From the NCBI GenBank assembly GCA_963791885.1, contig CAWBUL010000006.1, positions 1,364,001-1,428,000 of the forward strand: a stretch of DNA of 64,000 bases, read 5' to 3'. Shown piece after piece: positions 27,399 through 37,108 of this stretch. A program made the position numbers and the translations under genes. Source of the stretch: CAVSUZ01 sp963791885 (GTDB lineage: Bacteria; Pseudomonadota; Alphaproteobacteria; Acetobacterales; Acetobacteraceae). Each line of letters starts with the position of its first letter. Within the stretch, counting starts at the first letter, position 1. A model generated the notes under the pieces. That model was not told the DNA's origin. It made no database searches and worked only from the letters and a program-made list of their open reading frames with translations.

Positions 27399-27887
27399 CG
27401 CGGCACGCTCGAAACCAGCGACGAGGACTGGGATCGTATTATGCTAGTAAACCTCAAGGCGGTGTTCCTCGTCTGCCGCGCTGTTCTCGCCGAGATGCGT
27501 AACGCAGGCCGCGGCGCGATCGTCAACACAGCCTCGCAGGGCGCGCTGCTGACGCTGCCCGGTATGACGGCCTATGGTGTCTCCAAGGCTGGCGTGCTGC
27601 AGCTCACGCGCCAGATTGCGGCTGATCACGGCGCAGATGGCATCCGCGCCAACTGCGTCTGTCCGAGCGGCCTCGCGCAGCCGTCCTTGGATCGGCTGGC
27701 GATTCTCGGCGAGGAGCAACTTGCGCGCCGTACCGCGACGATGACGCGCCTGTCGCCGCTCGGCCGTGTCTGTACGCCGCGCGACGACGCCGAAGCGGCA
27801 CTGTTCCTGCTCAGCGACCTTGCGAACTATATCACCGCGGCCGCTATTCCCGTCGAAGGCGGCGGCACTTCTGTCATTCGCTTCTGA
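27399..27887 (+). pseudogene. Short-chain dehydrogenase/reductase lacking its N-terminal half
   Basis: The recognisable sequence starts at RGTLETSDEDWDRI and continues with VNLKAVFLVCRAVL, IVNTASQGALLTLPGMTAYGVSKAGV (Ser/Tyr/Lys catalytic residues) and ANCVCPSGLAQ to the end at 27887. The Rossmann TGxxxGIG cofactor-binding part and its start codon are missing. An ATG at 27441 gives 148 residues but cannot encode a working enzyme. It abuts a reversed DUF2478 fragment at a (CG)5 run (27392-27401). Confidence 0.78.
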
Positions 27888-27897
27888 GGGCTGTGCA

Positions 27898-28851
27898 ATG
27901 CGCTGGGGACTAATCGGCACGGGTATGCACGCGGCGCAGAAGATTGCGCCAGCGCTGGCGGCCCTACCCGAAGAGCATCTGCACGGCGTCGTCGGCAGTA
28001 CGCCCGAAGAGAGCGAGGCCTTCACCCAGACGCATGGGGGAACTGCCTATCCGAGGCTCGCCGCGATGCTGGCTGATAAGGCGATCGATGCCGTGTTCGT
28101 CGCCACCCCGAACGACCACCATCGCGAAGAAGTGCTGCAGGCGGCTGCCGCCGGCAAACATGTGCTGGTCGAAAAGCCAATGGCGCTGACGTCGACTGAT
28201 TGCGAAGCCATGATCCAGGGCTGCGCCCGTGCAGGCGTCGCGCTGGGTGTGGGCTTCCAGCAGCGCCATGCGCCGGTCCACCGCGAAATGCGCCGGCTCA
28301 TGGCCGAAGGCGTGCTTGGCGAAATCGTGCTCGTACGCGGCGAATGGCATACGGCCTATCCCGCTTGGCAGAACTGGCGCGCCGATCCGGCGCGAGCAGG
28401 CTCCGACATCCTGGCGGCGGTGGGCGTGCACGTCTTCGATCTTCTAAGCTTTCTTACCCGATCCGCCGTGCGCGACGTTGCCTCGCTCGTCGACATCGGC
28501 TCGGACACCGGCCTGGACCAGACGCTCGCCACGGCGCTGCGTTACGAGAGCGGCGCTATGGGCACCGTCACCATCACGCGACGGGCACGCTCGGTGATGA
28601 ACAGCGTCTTCGTGCTCGGCACCAAGGGCCAGGCAACCGGCGTGGGCACGCTCGGCATGGCACCCACAGGGCGTCTTGAGACGGTGATCGAGGGCAAGGC
28701 GGCGGAGCGCGTCCTCCCGGTGGTCGACCTATATGCCACGCAGTTCGAGGCCTTTTCTGACGCTGTGGCGAAGGGGCAAGCCCCGTCGGCCGACGGCCAC
28801 GACGGCCTCGCCTCGGTGCTGCTCGCAGACCGCCTTCTCGCGGCCCACTGA
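27898..28851 (+). CDS. Gfo/Idh/MocA-family oxidoreductase
   Basis: 317-residue NAD(P)-dependent dehydrogenase. The N terminus has the cofactor motif WGLIGTGMHAAQ, then DAVFVATPNDHH and the catalytic-lysine motif HVLVEKPMAL; the C-terminal alpha/beta domain includes GSDILAAVGVHVFDLLSFL. These enzymes act on sugars, inositols or related polyols; substrate unknown. Starts 10 bases after the SDR stop, so the two once formed an operon. Confidence 0.88.
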   Translation: MRWGLIGTGMHAAQKIAPALAALPEEHLHGVVGSTPEESEAFTQTHGGTAYPRLAAMLADKAIDAVFVATPNDHHREEVLQAAAAGKHVLVEKPMALTSTDCEAMIQGCARAGVALGVGFQQRHAPVHREMRRLMAEGVLGEIVLVRGEWHTAYPAWQNWRADPARAGSDILAAVGVHVFDLLSFLTRSAVRDVASLVDIGSDTGLDQTLATALRYESGAMGTVTITRRARSVMNSVFVLGTKGQATGVGTLGMAPTGRLETVIEGKAAERVLPVVDLYATQFEAFSDAVAKGQAPSADGHDGLASVLLADRLLAAH

Positions 28852-28858
28852 GGCGCCC

Positions 28859-31180
28859 ATGACGTCTGCTGGCCGACACTTCACCGCGTCCCATTGGGGG
28901 CTGTACGAAGTCGAGAACGACGGTGGCAATCGCCCGCGCCTGAAACCCTTCGGCGGCGACCCGGATCCATCGCCTATCGAACTCGACCAACTCGACGACA
29001 ACGTGACGCGGCTGAGAGTACGCCGTCCTGCAGTCAGGCGGTCATGGCTGGACGGCGGTCCCGGCACCGCGCCGCATCTGCGCGGACGTGAGGCTTTCGT
29101 TGAGGTCGAATGGGACGAGGCGCTCGATCTGATCGCCAATGAGCTGAACCGCGTACGCACCAAGCACGGCAATCCGGCCATATTCGGCGGATCTTATGGC
29201 TGGTCGAGCGCTGGTCGATTTCACCACACGCAGAGCCAGGTCCATCGTTTCCTGAATGCCTGCGGCGGTTATGTCCGCCATGTGGACACCTATAGTCTCG
29301 GGGCCGGCCGCGTCATTATGCCACATGTTGTCGGTCCGATCGACGATCTGCATGCCGAGCAAACGTCCTGGGACGTGATGGCGGAGCACACACAGCTGTT
29401 CGTCAGTTTCGGGGGCGTGCCACTGAAGAATTCGCGCGTCTCCCGGGCGGCGCGGTAAAACACGGCGTGCGCGCGGCACTGGCGCGCATGGCGGCCCATG
29501 GGGTGCAATTCGTCAACATCAGTCCGGTGCGCGACAATCTCGTGACCGGCGGCCCGGTCGAATGGATACCGATCCGTCCGAACACCGATACGGCGCTGCT
29601 GTTGGCACTGTGCCACGAGCTGATCGCGGCCGGGCGCACGAATGCCCATTTCCTCGCGCACTGCTGCGTCGGTTTCGATCGTTTGCGCGATTACATTCGT
29701 GGCTACGAAGACGGTATCGCCAAGACGGTCGGATGGGCCGCGTCCATCACCGGAATTCCGGCTGAGCGCATCGCCGCGCTTGCGCGGGAGATGAGCATGC
29801 ACCGCACGATGGTCAACGTCGCCTGGGCCCTGCAGCGTGCCCAGCATGGCGAGCAGCCCTTCTGGGCGGTCGTGGCGCTGGCCTCTCTCCTCGGGCAGAT
29901 CGGTCTGCCGGGCGGCGGCTTCGGCCTCGGCTATGGCACCATGAACGCTATCGGCTCTGCCTTTCCGAAAATGAAAGGCCCGACCTTGCCGCAAGGCGTG
30001 AATGCCGTGCGCGACTTCATCCCTGTGGCGCGCATCGCCGACATGCTGCTACATCCCGGCGAGGGCTTCACCTATAACGGTGAGAGGCATATTTATCGCG
30101 ACATCAAGCTTGTTTACTGGGCTGGCGGCAACCCGTTCCACCACCATCAGGACCTGAACCGCCTGCGCCGCGCTTGGGAAAAACCTCAAGCCATCATTGT
30201 CCACGAACAATACTGGAACCCGACGGCAAAGCTTGCCGACATCGTGTTGCCGGCCACAATTTCAGCCGAACGCAACGACATTGGCTTCGCAACACGCGAG
30301 GCCTTTCTCGTGGCGATGCGTCAGGTGACGCCGCCCTTCGCGCAGTCACGAAACGACTACGACATCTTTACTGCACTCGCCGGCAGGCTTGGCGCTGAGG
30401 ACGTTTTCACGGAGGGGCTCGATGAGCAGGGTTGGCTCCGGCGCCTGTACAGGACATTCGCCGCGAACGCACCGATGCCCGTGCCGGACTTCGACCAGTT
30501 TTGGGAGGAGGGCGGCGTCAACCTATCGGCCCATGCCCGGGGTGTCGTCTTCCTGGAGAAATTTCGAGCGGATCCAGTCGCCCATCCATTGCCAACTCCC
30601 TCCGGCCGTATTGAGTTGTTTTCGGAGCAGGTGGCGGCGGCTGGCGTCGCGGACTGCGTCGGCCATCCGGCATGGTTCTCGCCTGCGGAGTGGGCCCGAC
30701 GCGCCGGTTGCTGCGGAATATCCGCTGCACCTCATCTCCGACCAACCTGAGCGGCGCTTGCACAGCCAGCTCGACCATGCGGGCTACAGCATGGATGGCA
30801 AGGTCGCCGGCCGCGAGAAGCTGACGCTCAGCCGGGTGGATGCGATCCAGCGCGGCATCATTGATGGCGACATCGTTGTGGTCTGGAACGCGCGTGGGCG
30901 CTGCTTCGCCGCAGCGCAGGTAAGCGGCGACATCAATCCCGGGGTAGTGCGCCTTTCGACGGGTGCTTGGTTCGACCCGACCGCTGAAGGCGCCGAAGCG
31001 CATGGCAACCCCAACTTCCTTACACCGGATATTGGTGCGTCTGGCTTGTCCCAAGGCTGCAGTGCCAACACCTGCCTTGTCGAGGTGGGGCGTTGGGAAG
31101 GCGAGGCACCAGCTATCACCGCGCACCAACTTCCGGGCTTCGAAGCGAAGGTAGGCGGCTCAGCTGCGCTCAAGGCTTGA
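28859..31180 (+). pseudogene. Molybdopterin oxidoreductase (BisC/TorZ type), two frameshifts
   Basis: The three segments together make a full-length (about 770-residue) Mo-bisMGD enzyme of the DMSO-reductase family: FTASHWGLYEVE, GGSYGWSSAGRFHH (Ser in the Mo-ligand region, no N-terminal Cys cluster) in segment 1; VAWALQRAQHGEQPFW-type block, GLPGGGFGLGYG, YWAGGNPFHHHQDLNRL and TISAERNDIGFATREAF in segment 2; HLISDQPERRLHSQLDH and GINPGVVRLSTGAW-type molybdopterin-dinucleotide block in segment 3. Frame changes occur in TCCCGGG near 29441 and TGGGCCC near 30692. Members reduce S- or N-oxides such as biotin sulfoxide or TMAO. Both breaks are in short G/C runs, so a base-calling error is possible. 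Confidence 0.85.
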
Positions 31181-31946
31181 GGTGGTAGCCGGTGCGGAAG
31201 ATCCAGACGAGCAGCGTGAGGCAAAGCACGATGAACACCATGGTAAAGGCAAGGCTTACAACGACGCTCACGTCCCCTCGGCTGTAGAAGCTCCAGCGGA
31301 AGCCGCTTACGAGATAGACGACGGGGTTGAACAGGCTGATGGTGCGCCAGGGCTGAGGCAGCATCTCGATGGAGTAGAAGGCCCCGCCGAGGAATGTCAG
31401 CGGCGTCACGACAAGCGACGGTACGATTGCCAACTGTTCGAAATTCTCAGCCCAAATGCCGATAATGAAGCCGAACAGCGCAAAGGCGAGCGACGTCAAC
31501 AGCATGAAGGCGGCCATCCAAACCGGGTGGTCAACCCCGACATGCACGAAGAGAGTGGCCGTTACCAGGATAACCAAGCCAAGGATGACCGACTTGGTTG
31601 CCGCCGCACCGACATAGGCGAGCACAGCCTCGCCAGCCGAAAGCGGCGCGGATAGGATCTCGGCGATGGTGCGGGTAAATTTTGGAAAGTAGATCGCGAT
31701 CGACGCGTTGGAAAGGCTCTGCGTCAGCAGCGAAAGCATGATCAGGCCAGGCACGATGAACGCGCCGTAGCCTACCCCGCCAACATTCTGCATGCGGGAG
31801 CCGATGGCGCCCCCAAACACGATAAAATAGAGCGCCGTGGTGATCACCGGTGTTGCGACGCTCTGCCAGACTGTGCGGATCATTCGCGCCATCTCGGTGC
31901 GATAGATCGCCCAAACACCGGCGGCGTTGAAGCGGCTTGGGTTCAT
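31170..31946 (-). CDS. ABC-2 type transporter permease
   Basis: 258-residue membrane protein of the drug/polysaccharide exporter type, with six hydrophobic segments and the ABC-2 signature near LLTSLAFALFGFIIGIW and PLTFLGGAFYSIEMLP. It forms an exporter with the ATPase encoded immediately upstream, whose stop overlaps this start (ATGA). Convergent with, and overlapping by 11 bases, the molybdopterin oxidoreductase. Substrate unknown. Confidence 0.92.
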   Translation of the reverse strand: MNPSRFNAAGVWAIYRTEMARMIRTVWQSVATPVITTALYFIVFGGAIGSRMQNVGGVGYGAFIVPGLIMLSLLTQSLSNASIAIYFPKFTRTIAEILSAPLSAGEAVLAYVGAAATKSVILGLVILVTATLFVHVGVDHPVWMAAFMLLTSLAFALFGFIIGIWAENFEQLAIVPSLVVTPLTFLGGAFYSIEMLPQPWRTISLFNPVVYLVSGFRWSFYSRGDVSVVVSLAFTMVFIVLCLTLLVWIFRTGYHLKP

Positions 31947-32866
31947 GCGCCGTGCCCTACCAGCTCGACGAAGATGTCTTCGAGCGAGCTGCGCCCCGTC
32001 TCGAGATCGGCGATGCCGATACCAAGACTATCGAGCTGTCGGAGCAACGCGGGCATGCCTGTTTCGTTTGTTGTTGCGTCGAAGCGGTAGCTCAGGGTGG
32101 TGCCATTCGCACTGAGTTCGAGCGGCCACTCCGCGAGTGCAGCCGGAATACCATCGAGCGGTTCGCAAAGTGTGATCGTCAGCCGCCGCTTGCCGAGCCG
32201 GCGCATGAGCTCGGCCTTCCTTTCGACCAGGAGGAGGCGGCCCTTGTCAATGACGCCGACGCGGTCGGCCATTTCCTCTGCTTCCTCAATGTAATGGGTT
32301 GTGAGGATAATAGTGACGCCTCGCCCGCGCAGCCGGCGAACAAGCGCCCACATGTCGCGGCGAAGCGATACGTCAACGCCCGCGGTTGGCTCGTCGAGGA
32401 AGAGGATATCGGGTTCGTGGCTCAATGCCTTGGCGATCATCACGCGGCGCTTCATGCCACCCGAGAGTTCGACCACCTTCGCGTCCCGCTTGTCCCAGAG
32501 CGAAAGATCACGCAGGAGCTGCTCAAGATAGGTCGGGTTGGGCGAGCGTCCGAACAAGCCGCGGCTGAAGCGCACGGTGTTCCAGACGGTGGCGAAGATG
32601 TCGAGTGCGATCTCCTGTGGCACCAGTCCGATCAGCGCGCGGGCGGCCCGGTAGTCGTGGAGAATATCATGGCCGGCGACCAGTACCGTGCCGGCACTGA
32701 GCGTCACCGTGCCGCAGATGATGCTGATGAGCGTCGTCTTGCCCGCGCCGTTCGGACCGAGCAGGGCGAATATTTCGCCTTTCTCAATCTCCAGGTCGAC
32801 GGGTTGCAGTGCAATCTGGCCGGATTTGTACTTCTTGGCGACCGACCGCACCGAGATGATCGGCAT
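31943..32866 (-). CDS. ABC transporter ATP-binding protein (DrrA/CcmA-like)
   Basis: 307-residue exporter ATPase. Walker A GPNGAGKTT, Q-loop VPQEIALD, signature LSGGMKRRVMIAKAL, Walker B ILFLDEPTAGVD and the switch His in TTHYIEEAEEM are present, with a C-terminal regulatory extension. The start at 32866 has AAGGA five bases upstream; earlier ATGs (32881, 32902) do not. Works with the ABC-2 permease downstream. Confidence 0.92.
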   Translation of the reverse strand: MPIISVRSVAKKYKSGQIALQPVDLEIEKGEIFALLGPNGAGKTTLISIICGTVTLSAGTVLVAGHDILHDYRAARALIGLVPQEIALDIFATVWNTVRFSRGLFGRSPNPTYLEQLLRDLSLWDKRDAKVVELSGGMKRRVMIAKALSHEPDILFLDEPTAGVDVSLRRDMWALVRRLRGRGVTIILTTHYIEEAEEMADRVGVIDKGRLLLVERKAELMRRLGKRRLTITLCEPLDGIPAALAEWPLELSANGTTLSYRFDATTNETGMPALLRQLDSLGIGIADLETGRSSLEDIFVELVGHGA

Positions 32867-33074
32867 GGTGTTCCTTGTCATGGTGCTCGGGAGGCCCCGC
32901 ATAGCGGAAGTCGAAGCGCCCGGCGACTCGGCGCCAACGATGCAGCGCGCTGGTTGCCGTACGCGTCGAATGCGTGGAATGGGGCCACGCTTGCGCCGTC
33001 GAACTGTCGGTCACTGCAACAATTTGCGCGCCGCGCCGGGCCCCTGGTAGCCTCTGGTTCACTCCGGTTCCAGC

Positions 33075-34163
33075 TTATGTCCGGATATCTTGGAGTGCGC
33101 GCCAGTCGAACTCGATGCCATGTCCTGGCCGACTTGGGGCCTCTGCCAAGCCGTCCTCTATCACCAGAGGTTGTTTGATATAGCGATCCAGCCCGAACCC
33201 GTGCGCCTCCAGATACGATCTGTTCGGCACCGCTGCGAGCAGATGCACCGTAATGTCATGCGCACCGTGTGAGGTAATTGGAAGATTGAACGCTTCGGCA
33301 AGGTGCGCGATTTTCATGAAGGGCGTAACACCCCCGCAATTGGTAACATCCGGCTCAGGGTAGGTGACGCCACCTGCGCTGATCAGCTGCCGGAACTCCC
33401 ATAAGGTGCGAAGGTTTTCTCCGGCTGCTATCGGCAGTCCCCCCTCACGCACGACCCGCGCCTGGCCGGGCACGTCGTCGGGGATCACCGGCTCCTCTAG
33501 CCAGAACGGATCAAAGGGCACGAATGCCCGCACCGCGCGAAGGGCGTCGTCCGCCGACCATTTCATGTTGGCGTCCAGCATCAGCGGGAAACCGTCACCC
33601 AAATGGCCGCGCATGGCCTTTACCCGCGCCACATCCTCCGCCAGGCGCTGACGTCCAACCTTCATTTTGATGGCGCGAAAGCCTTTGCGCAGATTGTCGT
33701 CCGTCTGGCGCAGTAACTGCTCGATCGACAGATGCAAATCAATCCCGCCCGCATAGCATGGGACCTTGGAATCGTGGCCTCCCAGCAGTGTCCACAGCGG
33801 TTGTCCAAGACGCCTGGCCTTCAGATCCCAGAGCGCGATATCCACGGCCGACTGGGCCAGAGCGGACGGGCCCCCGCGGCCACCGTAGTGCTGCCCCCAC
33901 CAGAGACGTTGCCAGATGTGCTCGATCCGGTCGGCATCCTGTCCGATGATCTGGTCCGGAATATCGCGACGAAGGATCGCGTCTATCGCGGCACCATTGC
34001 GTCCACAAGTATAGGTGTAGCCAACGCCCTCGGCTCCATCGGTGTCTCTCAACCGGACGGTGTTCAGCTCGAACGCCAGCATGTCGCCATGCGTGCTGTC
34101 GCTCACCGTCACCTCAAGGGGCACGCGGTAGAAGCCGGGTTCGAAAAATGTGATGGCGGGCAT
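33075..34163 (-). CDS. Enolase-superfamily enzyme, mandelate racemase/muconate-lactonizing type
   Basis: 363-residue enzyme with the KxK base pair (K166, K168 in IKMKVG), metal ligands D197 (LDANMKW), E223/E224 (LEEP) and E249 (GEN), and a His in TSHGAHD (H299/H302). KxK plus His places it in the mandelate racemase subgroup, acting on sugar acids or other 2-hydroxy acids by proton abstraction next to a carboxylate. ATG at 34163; upstream of it lies a 122-bp gap to the polyamine-type importer operon, which runs the same way and may supply the substrate. Confidence 0.88.
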   Translation of the reverse strand: MPAITFFEPGFYRVPLEVTVSDSTHGDMLAFELNTVRLRDTDGAEGVGYTYTCGRNGAAIDAILRRDIPDQIIGQDADRIEHIWQRLWWGQHYGGRGGPSALAQSAVDIALWDLKARRLGQPLWTLLGGHDSKVPCYAGGIDLHLSIEQLLRQTDDNLRKGFRAIKMKVGRQRLAEDVARVKAMRGHLGDGFPLMLDANMKWSADDALRAVRAFVPFDPFWLEEPVIPDDVPGQARVVREGGLPIAAGENLRTLWEFRQLISAGGVTYPEPDVTNCGGVTPFMKIAHLAEAFNLPITSHGAHDITVHLLAAVPNRSYLEAHGFGLDRYIKQPLVIEDGLAEAPSRPGHGIEFDWRALQDIRT

Positions 34164-34285
34164 TTTGGGCTCCAGATGGACAGTCCTGCCGGACACAGCA
34201 ACAAACACCGGTCCAGTCCGTCAAATGATCAAAGCGGAGGGAACTTGGCGCCATTACCCCGGCACCACTCCCCCGCGGTCAGGGC

Positions 34286-35422
34286 CTAATCGGCATCAAC
34301 AAGGTGCGCACCATCGGATGACCAGCCTGCATCGACTTCGGTGCCCGGGGTCAGGTTGCTGAATGGATCACCATCTGGAACCGCAGCAATCAAACGGCCA
34401 CCCAAAGCTTGCAACGTATAGCGTACAACTGCGCCAATATGGACCCTGTCGGTCAAGACAGCACGCGTGACGTTCGAGAGCTGCCGCGCAGGCGGGCCCA
34501 AGCTAATTCTTTCAGGTCGCAAGCAGAGCAAGCTACGCGCCCCCAACGCGGGTGCCATGTCGAATGGGTGGTTCAACAGTCCCGGTGATCCATCCGGATA
34601 TTCAATGCTCAGCGTGTCGGCAGAGCAATCAAGTACGTGCACCTCGATCATGTTCGTCTCACCCAGGAATTCGGCTACGAACCGGCTGCGCGGACGGCGG
34701 TAAAGCTGCGTCGGCTCATCGATCTGCAGAATCTGGCCGCTGCGCATAATGGCGATACGGTCGGACAACACCATTGCCTCCTCCTGGTCATGGGTCACGT
34801 ATAAGACGGACACACCGGTATCGCGTTGCAGCGTCTTCAGTTCCAATTGCACCGACTGCCGCAGCTGGCGATCGAGCGCGCCAAGCGGCTCGTCAAGCAG
34901 CAGCGCCACCGGATCGATACTAAGCGCACGGGCAAGCGCCACTCGCTGCTGCTGGCCGCCGGACAGTTGTGCCGGCCGGCGATCGTGCAGCCCGCCCAGC
35001 GACAGCCGCTCCAGCATCATCATGGCTCGCCGCCGCCGCTCGGTTTGCCGCACATTGCGCATGCGCAGTCCGAATTCGATGTTCTGCAGAACAGTCAAAT
35101 GGGGAAACAGCGCGTAATTCTGGAACACCACACCAAGGTTGCGCCGCCGTGGCGGGATACCGGTCATTGAGTGGCCGCCAATTCGAACGTCACCGGAGCT
35201 GGGCTCGGTGAATCCGGCAATAATGCCCAGCGTGGTGCTTTTGCCTGAGCCGCTGGGACCAAGCAGTGTCAGGAACTCGCCATCGCGCAGGGTGAAGCTC
35301 ACGTCATGAAGGACTTCCACAGCGCCGAAGGACTTGCGCAGGCGGTCGACGGTGATGCCGGATCCGGGTGACGGTGGCAGTGCGACGTGCCGCGGCGGCA
35401 ATCCGGTAGAACGTGTCTGCAT
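34286..35422 (-). CDS. Spermidine/putrescine-type ABC importer ATPase (PotA-like)
   Basis: 378 residues: nucleotide-binding domain with Walker A GPSGSGKST, signature LSGGQQQRVALARAL, Walker B ALLLDEPLGALD and VLYVTHDQEEAM, then a TOBE-type C-terminal domain (about residue 285 on). PotA-type ATPases energise import of polyamines, iron or organic acids and opines. Last gene of the importer operon, 15 bases after the second permease. Confidence 0.92.
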   Translation of the reverse strand: MQTRSTGLPPRHVALPPSPGSGITVDRLRKSFGAVEVLHDVSFTLRDGEFLTLLGPSGSGKSTTLGIIAGFTEPSSGDVRIGGHSMTGIPPRRRNLGVVFQNYALFPHLTVLQNIEFGLRMRNVRQTERRRRAMMMLERLSLGGLHDRRPAQLSGGQQQRVALARALSIDPVALLLDEPLGALDRQLRQSVQLELKTLQRDTGVSVLYVTHDQEEAMVLSDRIAIMRSGQILQIDEPTQLYRRPRSRFVAEFLGETNMIEVHVLDCSADTLSIEYPDGSPGLLNHPFDMAPALGARSLLCLRPERISLGPPARQLSNVTRAVLTDRVHIGAVVRYTLQALGGRLIAAVPDGDPFSNLTPGTEVDAGWSSDGAHLVDAD

Positions 35423-35437
35423 TTGTCGCTGCCGTTA

Positions 35438-36280
35438 TCATACCGCCGCGGCTTGTGCTCGGCCTTTCCGATGCAGCACGCCCGCCAGCACCAGCCCGAA
35501 CGCCAGCACGACAGCTAATAGCAATGTGGCCACGGCGAGGATGATGGGCGAAAGATTGTATTGCAGCTCAGTGAACAGCTTGACCGGCAGTGTGATGGCG
35601 CGCGGACCAGACAGGAACATCGCGATGACGACTTCCTCCAGCGAGGCACCGTAGGCCAGCAATGCACCGGCCAATACAGCTGGCAGCAGAATCGGCAGAT
35701 AAATCCAGCGCAACAGCGACCACGCGCCGGCACCCAGGCTTTCCGCGGCACGCAGCAGGTTGGCATCCAATCGTGCAAGAGCCGCCCGCACCGTCAAGAA
35801 TACATAGGGCACGCCCAGCACGGCGTGTGCCAGCGCTATGCCGGCCAGCGTGCCGTCCAGATGTAGGCGGGCGAAGAACTGGAACTGCGCCAAACCCATC
35901 ACAACAACGGGCAACGCCAGCGGTGTCAGGATAAGCGCCGTGACAAGGGTGGCCAGCACACCGCGCAAACGGCCGATCCCGATCGCAGCGGCCGTCCCAC
36001 AAAGCACCGACAGAAAAGCGGCGCCTGCCGCGACTTCCAGCGACGATACGACAGAGCTTGCCCAGCCCGGCGCAACAAGCAGGCCCCGATACGCCGCGAA
36101 ACCCCAGCGCGCCGGCGGCAATGCGACCACGTCGGTCGCGGTGAACGACATGGGCACGATGGCCAGGAGCGGCAGCACCAGCAGCGCCAGGGGCAGCATG
36201 GCAGCGATCAGCGTGAACGGATGGCGCTGCCCGTTCCGCGCCAAACCCGGATTACGCAGCAGCGTGATTGCATCCGACAT
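35438..36280 (-). CDS. Spermidine/putrescine-type ABC permease (PotC-like)
   Basis: 280-residue permease with six hydrophobic segments; the EAA loop is LLRAAESLGAGAWSLLRWIYLP and the C-terminal TM pair follows SLEEVVIAMFLSGP. Its ATG overlaps the stop of the upstream permease by one base. It completes the importer pore with the PotB-like subunit, which is frameshifted in this sequence. Confidence 0.92.
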   Translation of the reverse strand: MSDAITLLRNPGLARNGQRHPFTLIAAMLPLALLVLPLLAIVPMSFTATDVVALPPARWGFAAYRGLLVAPGWASSVVSSLEVAAGAAFLSVLCGTAAAIGIGRLRGVLATLVTALILTPLALPVVVMGLAQFQFFARLHLDGTLAGIALAHAVLGVPYVFLTVRAALARLDANLLRAAESLGAGAWSLLRWIYLPILLPAVLAGALLAYGASLEEVVIAMFLSGPRAITLPVKLFTELQYNLSPIILAVATLLLAVVLAFGLVLAGVLHRKGRAQAAAV

Positions 36281-37108
36281 CAGCGGACGATCCCCGGATC
36301 CGCCCGCGAGGCGCGCGTGTAAAGCAGTGTCAGCAGCAACACGGCGGCAACAAGCACGAGACCGATTGCCGACGCCTCACGAAACGCGACGAGCTGCAAC
36401 GCGTAAACGGCGACGACATTGGCGATCATGCCATCTGACGGGCTGCCGAGGGTCGCGGGAATCACGTAGAACCCGGCGCAGATGACGAAAATCAGCAGGA
36501 AAGCGGCGATAATGCCCGGCGCCGACAACGGCAGGATGACCGAGCAGAAAGCACGCAGCGGACCCGCACCCAGACTGTCCGCGGCCTGCTCCAGTTGTGG
36601 ATCAAGCCGCATCAGCACTCCAAGAATTGGAAACACTGCGAACGGCAGCACATACTGGGTCATACCCAGAATCACGGCGGTCTGAGCGTGCAGCAACACC
36701 AACGGTGCATGGATCAGCCCCAGATCAAGCAGGACGGTATTCACCAGACCATTGTCGCGCAGGATCGCGTTCCAGGCGACGATCTTCACCAGGACGCTGG
36801 TCCAGAACGGGATGATGACCAATGCGATCAAGATCGCGCGCAGCGCTGGACCGGCACGCCAGATCGCTGCAGCAAGAGCGTAGGCCAGGAGAGTGCCGGC
36901 GATCGAGATCGACAGGCTGTCGATGATCGTATTGCGGACGGCATGGGTGAAGATCGGCTCCTGCACGCAGCTCCAACCAGCCGGAACCGCTGAGTGATAA
37001 GGCGTTGGCGATGATCGTCGCAAGAGGGAGCGCGAGTGCAACACCGTAGAGCGCGGTGATCGGCAGGAACGGGGCGGCCAGCATGGCACGCCGCAACGAG
37101 TGGCGCAT
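36280..37108 (-). pseudogene. Spermidine/putrescine-type ABC permease (PotB-like), frameshifted
   Basis: The N terminus (MRHSLRRAMLAAPFLPITAL ... SLSGSGW) is in one frame from ATG 37108, which overlaps the binding-protein stop. From about 36975 the protein continues in another frame (CVQEPIFTHAVRNTIIDSLS to ADPGIVR). The EAA loop LEQAADSLGAGPLRAFCSVILP and all helices are otherwise intact. One indel at GGCTGGTTGGAGC would restore a normal-length permease of about 276 residues; either an assembly error or a recent knockout of the importer. Confidence 0.82.

Noticed and set aside
32867..33074. Possible small gene between the ABC-2 ATPase and the enolase-family gene
   Set aside because: Open frames on both strands have no family landmark or ribosome-binding site; it is treated as spacer.
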